NCBI GenBank assembly: GCA_964640935.1
Contig: CAZXIY010000002.1
Location: forward strand, 1-32,631
Length of the DNA: 32,631 nucleotides
From: CAZXIY01 sp964640935
GTDB lineage: Archaea; Thermoplasmatota; Thermoplasmata; Methanomassiliicoccales; Methanomethylophilaceae
Direction of reading: 5' to 3'
The translations under genes were made by a program, and so were the position numbers. A model generated the notes under the pieces. The model searched no databases, was not told the origin of the DNA, and worked only from the letters and a program-made list of their open reading frames with translations. Each line of letters opens with the position of its first letter. Within the stretch, counting starts at the first letter, position 1. Shown here piece after piece: positions 23,720 to 30,853 of this stretch.

Positions 23720-24661
23720 ATGGTCACGAAAACCATTGAGGACATACCGGGAGTAGGACCCGCCATTTCAGAGAAACTTCAGGAAGCAGGCTACTCGGAT
23801 CTGATGTCCATAGCCGTAGCATCGCCCGCGGACCTTGCCGACAAATGCGAGATCGGCGAGAAGAAAGCGATGGACATAATAGAGGGAGCGAAGCTCTGCG
23901 CCGATATCGGAGGCTTCGAGACAGGGGACGACATCCTCGAAAGACGCAAGCAGATCAAGAAGCTCACCACCGGGTCGAAGGCCTTGGATGAACTGATCGG
24001 CGGAGGGGTCGAGAGCCAGTCCATAATGGAGTTCTTCGGAGAATTCGGAAGCAGCAAGACCCAGCTGTGCTTCCAGCTTGCCGTAAATGCCACATTGCCA
24101 GAGGACAAGGGCGGGCTGGATTCCGACGTGATCATAATCGATTCCGAGAACACGTTCAGGCCGGAAAGGATAATCCAGATGGCCACATACCTGGGAGTGG
24201 ATCCGGATGCGGTGCTGAAGAGGATACACGTCGCCAGGGCATTCAATTCGCAGCATCAGGTGCTTTTGGTGGAGAAGGCCATGGATCTTGCTTCCGAAAC
24301 GAAAGTGAAGCTCATGATCGTGGATTCTCTGACATCACACTTCAGAGCAGAATATGTCGGGAGAGGGGCCCTTGCTGAAAGACAGCAGGTACTGAACCGC
24401 CATATGCACGATCTGCTCAATTTCGCGACCCTGAATAATGCGGCGATCGTAGTCACCAACCAGGTGTCGTCGAAGCCGGATGCGTTCTTCGGCGACCCCA
24501 CGAGACCTATCGGCGGGAACATAGTCGGACATACGGCGACATTCCGTATCTATCTGCGCAAAGGTAAGGCGGGCAAGAGAATTGCCAGACTTATCGATTC
24601 GCCTAACCTTCCGGAAGGCGAAGCGGTCTTTATGATCACCGAAGATGGTATTAAAGACTAA
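23720..24661 (+). CDS. radA: DNA repair and recombination recombinase RadA
   Basis: Archaeal Rad51/RecA homologue forming filaments on single-stranded DNA for strand exchange. 313 residues: a helix-hairpin-helix N-terminal domain (IEDIPGVGPAISEKLQEAGY, residues about 6-60), linker, and ATPase core. Walker A is GEFGSSKT (107-114), with Ser where the usual motif has Gly before Lys; Walker B is LMIVD (198-202). DNA-binding loop regions (RAEYVGRGALAERQQ and TNQVSSKPDAFFGDPTRPIGG) and C-terminal PEGEAVFMITEDGIKD are typical. A hairpin with a T-run follows the TAA stop and reaches into the next gene. Confidence 0.97.
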   Translation: MVTKTIEDIPGVGPAISEKLQEAGYSDLMSIAVASPADLADKCEIGEKKAMDIIEGAKLCADIGGFETGDDILERRKQIKKLTTGSKALDELIGGGVESQSIMEFFGEFGSSKTQLCFQLAVNATLPEDKGGLDSDVIIIDSENTFRPERIIQMATYLGVDPDAVLKRIHVARAFNSQHQVLLVEKAMDLASETKVKLMIVDSLTSHFRAEYVGRGALAERQQVLNRHMHDLLNFATLNNAAIVVTNQVSSKPDAFFGDPTRPIGGNIVGHTATFRIYLRKGKAGKRIARLIDSPNLPEGEAVFMITEDGIKD

Positions 24662-24672
24662 GAGCCAATAAA

Positions 24673-24698
24673 GGGAGCGTGAAGCTCCCTTTCTTTTT
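24673..24698 (+). terminator. Terminator-like hairpin that contains the next gene's start codon
   Basis: GGGAGC (24673-24678) pairs perfectly with GCTCCC (24684-24689) around the loop GTGAA, followed by TTTCTTTTT. It looks like a radA terminator, yet the GTG start of the following methyltransferase is the loop and its ribosome binding site GGGAG is one arm of the stem. Confidence 0.7.
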
Positions 24699-25674
24699 CG
24701 AACTGTCGGGCGAGCACAAGACTATGTGCTCGGCAGAGGTAGATAAGTGCGTAGAAGCGGAGGCAGGAACGTCCGATATAATGTCGGAAGGGCCAGGTTA
24801 TGTCATATCATCGTTCGATGAAAAGTTCCTGGACCCTATTGCCGACCGCATCTCTCTGACGCACAGGGTCGGACGTTATCTCGGCTCGTTCGACATCAAT
24901 GACCTGTCCGGCTTCGATTCCATCGAGATACCTCAGGGTTCGTTCGCCGTCAGGTGCAAGAGATTCGAAGGGATGATGGCCGATATAGACTCACAGGATG
25001 TCATTCGGAAGCTGGGAAAGGCGTTGTCGTCCGGCAACGATGTGGATCTGAAGCATCCCGACCAAGAGGTCTGGATCCTGATAAGCGACCGCATACATGT
25101 GTATCTGGGACAGCGTGCGATCGACAGGAACATACTGGAGACGAGAAAGGTCGGAGAGAGACCGTTCTTCTCGCCGATATCCCTTCACCCGAGATATGCC
25201 AGAGCGTTGATCAATCTAACGGGAGCGAAACGCGGCAGCACGGTATTGGATCCTTTCTGTGGTACAGGCGGGATAGCGATTGAGGCGGCATTCATGGGTA
25301 TGAAGGCAATAGCATCGGATTTCGATCCGGAGATGATCGCCGGGACGCAGGAGAACATGGACTTCTACAATCTGAATCTTTATGATTCGGAGGTATTGGA
25401 TATCTCCGGCATCGCCGATCGCTTCGGAGAAGTTGATGTCGTTGCCACCGATCCTCCGTACGGAAGGTCCACACATACCGGCGGAGAGAACATCGAGAGC
25501 ATATATGCCAGGGCGATGAGATCATTCCATGAGATACTGGGCAGTGACGGTCATGCAGGGGTGGTCCTTCCGCACCAGCTTGATACCGACGAGCTGTCAT
25601 TGGAAGCTACATATATCCAGCGCGTCCACGGGTCGCTTTCAAGATACTATCATATCTTCGGGCAGAAGAGCTGA
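24679..25674 (+). CDS. tRNA (guanine(10)-N2)-dimethyltransferase (Trm-G10/Trm11 family)
   Basis: SAM-dependent methylation of guanine 10 in tRNA. 331 residues: N-terminal ferredoxin-like/THUMP region, then a Rossmann methyltransferase with SAM loop DPFCGTGGIAIEAA (191-204), acidic SASDFDPEM-type strand end, and catalytic DPPYGRST (258-265). The first residues (FFFELSGEH) match the family N-terminus, so a start upstream of 24690 is needed; GTG 24679 is the only candidate, with AAGGGAG before it. Start and ribosome binding site are inside a hairpin, so translation may be controlled or depend on ribosomes leaving radA 17 bases upstream. Confidence 0.92.
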   Translation: MKLPFFFELSGEHKTMCSAEVDKCVEAEAGTSDIMSEGPGYVISSFDEKFLDPIADRISLTHRVGRYLGSFDINDLSGFDSIEIPQGSFAVRCKRFEGMMADIDSQDVIRKLGKALSSGNDVDLKHPDQEVWILISDRIHVYLGQRAIDRNILETRKVGERPFFSPISLHPRYARALINLTGAKRGSTVLDPFCGTGGIAIEAAFMGMKAIASDFDPEMIAGTQENMDFYNLNLYDSEVLDISGIADRFGEVDVVATDPPYGRSTHTGGENIESIYARAMRSFHEILGSDGHAGVVLPHQLDTDELSLEATYIQRVHGSLSRYYHIFGQKS

Positions 25675-25712
25675 TCGATAATCTTCGACACGGTGTTAGA
25701 TAATCGGAAATA

Positions 25713-25722
25713 GATTATATGG
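25713..25722 (+). promoter_or_regulatory. TATA box of the lipid synthesis pair
   Basis: GATTATATGG centred about 25 nt before ATG 25742; predicts a leaderless transcript. Confidence 0.5.
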
Positions 25723-25741
25723 AACATCCGAATTTACTGCC

Positions 25742-26563
25742 ATGAACAAATACCTGCAGCTGTTCCGTCTTGAGAACGGCATAATCGGCATAATCGGTGT
25801 CATTGTGTCCTCTCTGATAGCGGCAGGTGCCGGTATCGGAGATCATCTGTTCAATATCGCGATATCATGCGTTATCGTGATATTCTTCATCGCCGGCGGA
25901 AATTCGATAAACGATTATATCGACCGCGACATAGACAAGGTATCGCATCCGGAAAGACCCATACCATCTGGCTCAATAGAACCGAGGATCGCGTTATACC
26001 TCGGTGTCGTGTCGATGCTCATAGCATGTGTCCTATCATTCTTGCTCAAGGATCCGCTGTCGATATCCATTGTTATCATCGCCGCTGTTCTGATGATATC
26101 CTATGAGATGTTCCTGAAACAGAGAGGGTTCATCGGTAATTTCACTATAGCAGTCCTCACCGGTATGGTATTCCTCTTCGGCGGGGCGATCGTCGGCCGT
26201 ATGGATGCTTGTTACATAGTTGCGGCAATGGCATTCCTTGTTTCGGTCGGCCGTGAGATAACGAAGGACATCGAGGATATGGAAGGCGATGTCGGGAGGA
26301 AGACGCTCCCTATGATCATAGGAAAACGTAATGCTGGCATTGTTGCGGCGGCGTTCTATATCGCAGGTCCATTGCTAAGCATTGAACCGATGATCGCACA
26401 TACCTTCGGATCGCTTTATTACGTTGTGATCCTGGCTGATGCAATGTTTATATACGCGGCAATAATACTTTTCACAAGCCCGCATAGATCTCAAAAGATC
26501 GCAAAGGTTGCGATGTTTGTTGCTCTTGTGGCCTTCATACTCGGAGCTATCGTGGTGATCTGA
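25742..26563 (+). CDS. UbiA-family prenyltransferase, probable digeranylgeranylglyceryl phosphate synthase
   Basis: Attaches the second geranylgeranyl chain to GGGP in archaeal membrane lipid synthesis. 273 residues with about eight to nine membrane helices. The two Asp-rich, Mg-diphosphate binding motifs are NDYIDRDID (57-65) and DIEDMEGD (176-183). UbiA enzymes have many substrates, but the next gene, overlapping by one base, encodes the enzyme for the preceding step, which fixes the role strongly. A TATA box 25 nt upstream suggests leaderless translation. Confidence 0.92.
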   Translation: MNKYLQLFRLENGIIGIIGVIVSSLIAAGAGIGDHLFNIAISCVIVIFFIAGGNSINDYIDRDIDKVSHPERPIPSGSIEPRIALYLGVVSMLIACVLSFLLKDPLSISIVIIAAVLMISYEMFLKQRGFIGNFTIAVLTGMVFLFGGAIVGRMDACYIVAAMAFLVSVGREITKDIEDMEGDVGRKTLPMIIGKRNAGIVAAAFYIAGPLLSIEPMIAHTFGSLYYVVILADAMFIYAAIILFTSPHRSQKIAKVAMFVALVAFILGAIVVI

Positions 26564-27300
26564 TGACAGTTAAGGAATACATACTCGAGAAGGTCAGTAA
26601 AGGTACGCTGCATATGGCGCTTCTCGACCCTGACAAACAGTCGGCAGAGGAGGCCGCGGATATTGCGCTGAGATGCAAAGAGGCAGGCACAGATGCTATA
26701 ATGATCGGCGGATCAACAGGTGTCACACAGAAGAACCTAGATGCGACCGCGAAAGCTATCAAAGCTGCAACCTCTCTGCCGTTGATCTATTTCCCGTCGT
26801 CCCCCAACGCAATGTCGCCGGAATGCGATGCGATATACTTCATGAGCATGGTGAACAGTTCCGACATCCGCATGGTGATCGGAGCCCAGGTCGCCGCCAG
26901 CAGGGTCATCAAGAAATTGAGGATAGAGCCTCTTTCGATGGGATACATCATCGTCGAACCCGGGATGAAGGTCGGGCAGGTCGGAAAGGCGATGCCGATA
27001 AAACGCGACGATATCGATTCTGCGATATCATACGCATTGGCATGCGAGTATTTTGGCATGGATTTCGTTTATCTGGAGGCCGGAAGTGGCGCGGACAGGC
27101 CGGTCCCGCCGGAGATGATATCTGCCGTGAAGAAAGAGATCGGCGTCACGCTGATCGTTGGCGGCGGAATAAGGACACCCGAAGCGGCTGCGGCGGCAAG
27201 GGCCGCCGGGGCGGACATCGTTGTTACAGGTACGTTCGTAGAACGCTGCTCTGATGACGATTCTTTGGTGAAGGTCATCAAAGCAGCGAAAGGGATATGA
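26563..27300 (+). CDS. Geranylgeranylglyceryl phosphate synthase
   Basis: Joins geranylgeranyl diphosphate to sn-glycerol-1-phosphate, the first committed step of archaeal ether lipids. 245 residues, TIM-barrel prenyltransferase of the PcrB/GGGPS family: ALLDPDK near residue 19, MIGGSTGV, phosphate-binding YLEAGSGA, VGGGIRTPE and VTGTFVE. ATG 26563 shares its first base with the upstream UbiA stop (TGATG). Its stop directly abuts that of the convergent ligase gene with no spacer. Confidence 0.95.
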   Translation: MTVKEYILEKVSKGTLHMALLDPDKQSAEEAADIALRCKEAGTDAIMIGGSTGVTQKNLDATAKAIKAATSLPLIYFPSSPNAMSPECDAIYFMSMVNSSDIRMVIGAQVAASRVIKKLRIEPLSMGYIIVEPGMKVGQVGKAMPIKRDDIDSAISYALACEYFGMDFVYLEAGSGADRPVPPEMISAVKKEIGVTLIVGGGIRTPEAAAAARAAGADIVVTGTFVERCSDDDSLVKVIKAAKGI

Positions 27301-28896
27301 TCATTCCTTTTTGTCGAAGTTCTCTCTCATATCGATTATCTTCTTCGATTTGACAGAGTACTCCATCGAACCGACGTCTGCGAATTCCACCCTCGGAATA
27401 TCTACAAGATCCTCTTCGATACCGTCCTTGACCTCCATTATGTCCGAAACGGCCTTGACGATCTTGTTCTTCAGTTCTTCGCTCTTATTTGCAGATTCCA
27501 GAACGAATGTCAGAACGTCCTTGTATCCTTCCTTGGTTATCTTGACCTGGTAGTCGATGATCGAAGGATCGGAAAATGCCGCTTCGTCGAAAAGGACAGG
27601 GTACACCTTGTGCCCCATTCCTATCTTGAACTGCAGGTCCATCCTTCCGCTCGGTTTGACAAGACGTCTGTTGAAATGAGCACCGCATTTGCACGGAGGA
27701 GCGAGCATTGCCGCGATATCATGCGTGCGGTATCTCACCAGGACCGTGCATTCTGCGTTCAGCGATGTGATGACAAGCTCTCCGGTCGTCCCGTCCGGGA
27801 CCTGTTTGCCGGTCTCCGGATCGATGACCTCGAAGAGCATATTGGCCTCGTCGGTGTGGAGTCCGCATTGTTCGTCGCATTCGACTGCGCATGCGAGACC
27901 GAACTCGGTCATCCCCCACACATCCAGGACCTTGCATCCCCATGCCCCCTCCAGAGTATGCCTCATGCTCTCGGAGAGCGGTTCCGAGGTCGATATTATC
28001 TTCTTTATGCCCAGTTCTTTCAGATCCACGTCCTTGCCCATCAGCGTGGTAACGCGGTATATAAATGACGGGATCCCGATAATGAAGGTCGATTTCGCAT
28101 CCTTCATGACCTCCATCTGTTTCTTTATGTCATTGTCAGAACATACGGACGAACCGTAACCGAGGATCTTGCATGCGCTGACCATGATGAGACTCGGATC
28201 CCAAGCTGTGACCAGCGGGAACATGACATGCAGCGAATCCCCTTCGCCCATGCCCACATTCTTCAGAGCGGATGCGACTATGTCTATCTTGGAGACGAGA
28301 TCGTTCGTCGTATAACCTATGGACTTTCTGTGCCCGGTGGTCCCGGTTGTCGTGAACTCCTTCGCAAGTTTGGTCCTTGAGATCGCAAAGAAGTAAGGCG
28401 AGTTCTCCGCGAGGTCTGCCGGTTCGGTGAACGGTATCTTCTCGAGATCGCTCCATGTTACGATATCTTCGGGTCTGACGCCGGCATCCTTGAATTTGTG
28501 ACGGTAGTAGGGGGAGTTCTCTTCCGCATACCTCATCTGCTCTCTGACGCGGAACAGCTGATATTCATCGAAATCCTTCCTTGTGACGACATCGAGCGTC
28601 TTCTTTCCGATAATGTCCCTGAGTTCGCGGTTCTTCTTGAACGTCATACGGGCCTTGATGGACATCCATTCTTCAAGCGGGTGTTCGCAGCCCTCGGGTA
28701 TCATGTTGGCGAGCAGTCTGCGCCTAACGATGAACAGTTTCATAGACTCCCATGCGCTCATGTGGTGGGCGTATGCTATCATCCCGTTAATATTATCTGG
28801 CGGGAACGATACGAATTCCATTCTTCGGTCTCTGTATTTCTGCGGTAATCGATGCCATTCGAACATGTTCGTGATACGGGTTATTATCGCATTCAT
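27301..28896 (-). CDS. Adenylate-forming enzyme of the phenylacetate-CoA ligase / coenzyme F390 synthetase family
   Basis: Activates a carboxylate (or coenzyme F420 in F390 synthetases) with ATP. Motifs: ATP loop FTTTGTTGHRKS (around 181-192), WGMTEFG (327-333), and a cysteine pair set C340/C344 plus C402/C404 (CKCG) that binds metal in PaaK relatives. The tail GRMDLQFKIGMGHKVYP is typical. The first 100 or so residues before the PaaK-like core are an extension I do not recognise. The stretch from 28866 to 28896 overlaps a palindrome and the promoter of the divergent methyltransferase, so the true start may be ATG 28866 or 28821 rather than 28896. The substrate is open: aryl acids for amino-acid synthesis, or F420. 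Confidence 0.82.
   Translation of the reverse strand: MNAIITRITNMFEWHRLPQKYRDRRMEFVSFPPDNINGMIAYAHHMSAWESMKLFIVRRRLLANMIPEGCEHPLEEWMSIKARMTFKKNRELRDIIGKKTLDVVTRKDFDEYQLFRVREQMRYAEENSPYYRHKFKDAGVRPEDIVTWSDLEKIPFTEPADLAENSPYFFAISRTKLAKEFTTTGTTGHRKSIGYTTNDLVSKIDIVASALKNVGMGEGDSLHVMFPLVTAWDPSLIMVSACKILGYGSSVCSDNDIKKQMEVMKDAKSTFIIGIPSFIYRVTTLMGKDVDLKELGIKKIISTSEPLSESMRHTLEGAWGCKVLDVWGMTEFGLACAVECDEQCGLHTDEANMLFEVIDPETGKQVPDGTTGELVITSLNAECTVLVRYRTHDIAAMLAPPCKCGAHFNRRLVKPSGRMDLQFKIGMGHKVYPVLFDEAAFSDPSIIDYQVKITKEGYKDVLTFVLESANKSEELKNKIVKAVSDIMEVKDGIEEDLVDIPRVEFADVGSMEYSVKSKKIIDMRENFDKKE
28860..28871. promoter_or_regulatory. 12-bp palindrome, candidate operator (copy 1)
   Basis: CGAACATGTTCG, perfectly self-complementary, 74 bases before the methyltransferase ATG. 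The identical 12-mer occurs at 30760-30771. In both places the next TATA-like octamer begins ten bases after the end of the 10-base core GAACATGTTC. Confidence 0.6.
28881..28888 (+). promoter_or_regulatory. TATA-like box of the methyltransferase gene
   Basis: TTATTATC centred 19 bases from the palindrome centre; predicts a start near 28910 and a leader of about 35 nt. Confidence 0.4.
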
Positions 28897-28944
28897 CGCT
28901 TCATTCCATGGGCAAAGACTTGGAAAAACCTAGATGTGAGGAAA

Positions 28945-29973
28945 ATGTCAACTATTACCCCTAGAGAAAGGTTCTTCAAAGCAATGAAGTGTGAACCTGT
29001 GGACCGCCCGCCGGTCTGTGGTATGACCACGACGGCAACGGTGGAACTCATGGATCACGTAGACGCGGCATGGCCGGAGGCACACGTAGATGCCAGAAAG
29101 ATGGCCAAGATAGCCTTGGGTGCATATGACTTCCTAGGACTCGAGTCCGTAAGGGTGCCGTACTGTCTGACATACGAGGCGGAAGCACTCGGATGCAATG
29201 TATCCCTTGGAAAAAAGAATTCCACGCCGATGGTCAAAAGCAGTCCGTTCAAGAACGATCCGGATGCCAAATTCGAGCTCATGAGCCCGGAGGAGATGCT
29301 GAAGATCCCGAGGAACAAAGTAATCCTCGACGCGGCCGAGATGATCATCAAAGAGAGGAAAGCCGATCTTCCGACGCTGCTCGGTGTGACCGGTCCGTTC
29401 ACGATCGCGGGACACCTTGCGGGAACAGAGAACCTCATACTCTGGACTCTTACAGAGCCAGATGTGGCAAAGAGATTTGCCAAGCATGCAGCCGACTATG
29501 AGAAGATGTGGCTCGAGCACGTCGAGGGCATCGGCATCGACAGCATACAGATGAGTGAGCCGACGGCGTCATATGATATGATATCCCCGGACATGTTCGA
29601 CGAGTTCGCTCTGCCGAACCTGCACTACGTGTACAAGCCTCTCAAGAAGACCATGAAGATCCTGCACATATGCGGCGACATGCTGCCGATGCTGGAGAAC
29701 ATGGTGCAGAGCAAGGCAACTGCTCTGAGTCTCGAAGAGAAGACGGATTCATTCAAGGCAGTCAAGCTCGTCAACAGCAGAGCTGCTCTCGTAGGTAACG
29801 TCGGTGTCGTCAAGCCCCTGCTTCAGGGAACGCCAGATGATGTCAGGAAGGCCGCACTGCACAGCGCGGATGCCGGATTTAACATCATATCGGCCGGCTG
29901 CGGAATGTCCGCCCTGATCAAGAAAGAGAACGTCTGGGCCATGGTCGACGCGATAAAGAACTACAAGAAGTGA
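28945..29973 (+). CDS. Methylcobamide:coenzyme M methyltransferase (MtaA/MtbA family)
   Basis: Moves the methyl group from a methylated corrinoid protein to coenzyme M in methylotrophic methanogenesis. 342 residues of the uroporphyrinogen decarboxylase-like fold. The zinc site H-x-C-x(n)-C is present: His241 and Cys243 in ILHICGDM, Cys319 in ISAGCGMSAL. Members serve methanol (MtaA) or methylamines (MtbA); sequence alone does not settle which here, and no corrinoid protein or substrate methyltransferase gene is in the window. ATG 28945 follows GTGAGGA, and longer frames run into the divergent gene. A palindrome and TATA box upstream suggest regulation. Confidence 0.9.
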   Translation: MSTITPRERFFKAMKCEPVDRPPVCGMTTTATVELMDHVDAAWPEAHVDARKMAKIALGAYDFLGLESVRVPYCLTYEAEALGCNVSLGKKNSTPMVKSSPFKNDPDAKFELMSPEEMLKIPRNKVILDAAEMIIKERKADLPTLLGVTGPFTIAGHLAGTENLILWTLTEPDVAKRFAKHAADYEKMWLEHVEGIGIDSIQMSEPTASYDMISPDMFDEFALPNLHYVYKPLKKTMKILHICGDMLPMLENMVQSKATALSLEEKTDSFKAVKLVNSRAALVGNVGVVKPLLQGTPDDVRKAALHSADAGFNIISAGCGMSALIKKENVWAMVDAIKNYKK

Positions 29974-29990
29974 TCTCTTTAACAAACAAA

Positions 29991-30010
29991 GCCCGCCCGT
30001 TTGGGCGGGC
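29991..30010. terminator. Bidirectional terminator between methyltransferase and regulator genes
   Basis: GCCCGCCC (29991-29998) and GGGCGGGC (30003-30010) around GTTT. T-rich sequence follows on both strands, so it can serve both convergent genes. Confidence 0.75.
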
Positions 30011-30013
30011 ATC

Positions 30014-30703
30014 TTATTTCTTTCTGTAAGAATGTGCGTTCTGACCCATGAGAACGAATGAGGCGATGATCTTTCTTTCCGCCTCTCTCAGCATAACGCT
30101 CATGGTGGATTTAGAGCAACCGAACTTCAGGCATAGGTCGTCTGTGTTGATCTTCTTCGGAACATCGTAATAGCCGTTCTCATAGGCGTACTTGATGACC
30201 TCATCCTGCTTATCCGTGATGACGGATTCCACGTTCATATTCACAGATGCCATCATGGTAGCTCCGTAGCCCTCTTCCCTCATCCTTTTGACCAGATTGG
30301 TTATGTAGCCGTTCGTAGGGGCGAACAGCGTCCACATTATCTCGTCATCATTCTTCGGTATGGCCGATGTCAGGAAGCATCCTGATTCGGACACGATCTG
30401 AGCCAGCTTACAATTGTTGTTCATTACGGTCGCCAGATACTGGCTCTTGCCGGTCTTGACGACCGAGTATTCGCCAAGCATGTTTATGGTGTGGTTGTCC
30501 GAGATCGTTCTGCCGAATTCGCCGTCCTTGTCAATGATCCTTATAAGAGAGCAGCCTGCACCTTCCAAGAGCACAGAGCACTGTATAATCTCTACGCTGA
30601 CGTTGTTCTTCTGCATATCGATCGGCAACAGTTTATGACAGGGGTGTCCGTCAGGAACGATGCCGTTGATCCTTCGGTCTATGAGCATCTCCGCATACTG
30701 CAT
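30014..30703 (-). CDS. HTH_10 (bacterio-opsin activator-like) transcription regulator
   Basis: 229 residues. The C-terminal domain (about 161-212) is the HTH_10 fold: TDKQDEVIKYAYENGYYDVP, then LCLKFGCSKSTMSVMLREAERKI, a close match to bacterio-opsin-activator type regulators. The N-terminal 150 residues form a sensory region of unknown ligand with scattered Cys/His (Cys22, Cys42, Cys51, Cys98, Cys109), which might bind metal or sense redox. It lies between the methyltransferase and the MFS gene, divergent from the latter; the palindrome at 30759-30772 is in the shared upstream region. It is a natural candidate to bind it. ATG 30703 lies about 25 nt past a TATA-like box. Confidence 0.85.
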   Translation of the reverse strand: MQYAEMLIDRRINGIVPDGHPCHKLLPIDMQKNNVSVEIIQCSVLLEGAGCSLIRIIDKDGEFGRTISDNHTINMLGEYSVVKTGKSQYLATVMNNNCKLAQIVSESGCFLTSAIPKNDDEIMWTLFAPTNGYITNLVKRMREEGYGATMMASVNMNVESVITDKQDEVIKYAYENGYYDVPKKINTDDLCLKFGCSKSTMSVMLREAERKIIASFVLMGQNAHSYRKK

Positions 30704-30722
30704 GAGCGTTGTATACTTTCAT

Positions 30723-30732
30723 GGAATTTAAG
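30723..30732 (-). promoter_or_regulatory. TATA-like box of the HTH_10 regulator gene
   Basis: Minus strand CTTAAATTCC, centred about 25 nt before ATG 30703. Confidence 0.4.
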
Positions 30733-30758
30733 GAGTATCTAAAAATTATGCATCTCGG

Positions 30759-30772
30759 CCGAACATGTTCGG
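30759..30772. promoter_or_regulatory. 14-bp palindrome, candidate operator (copy 2)
   Basis: CCGAACATGTTCGG, perfect, containing the same 12-mer as 28860-28871. It lies in the divergent space between the HTH_10 regulator and the MFS gene. Confidence 0.65.
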
Positions 30773-30780
30773 GATTTTTG

Positions 30781-30788
30781 ATATATAC
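30781..30788 (+). promoter_or_regulatory. TATA box of the MFS transporter gene
   Basis: ATATATAC centred 19 bases from the palindrome centre, the same spacing as at the methyltransferase promoter; predicts a start near 30810 and a 44-nt leader. Confidence 0.55.
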
Positions 30789-30853
30789 ATACCTACTCGA
30801 TACGACTTACAGGTCTGATTCCGAAGTCTTTGCCCAATGATGGAGGAATCCAA

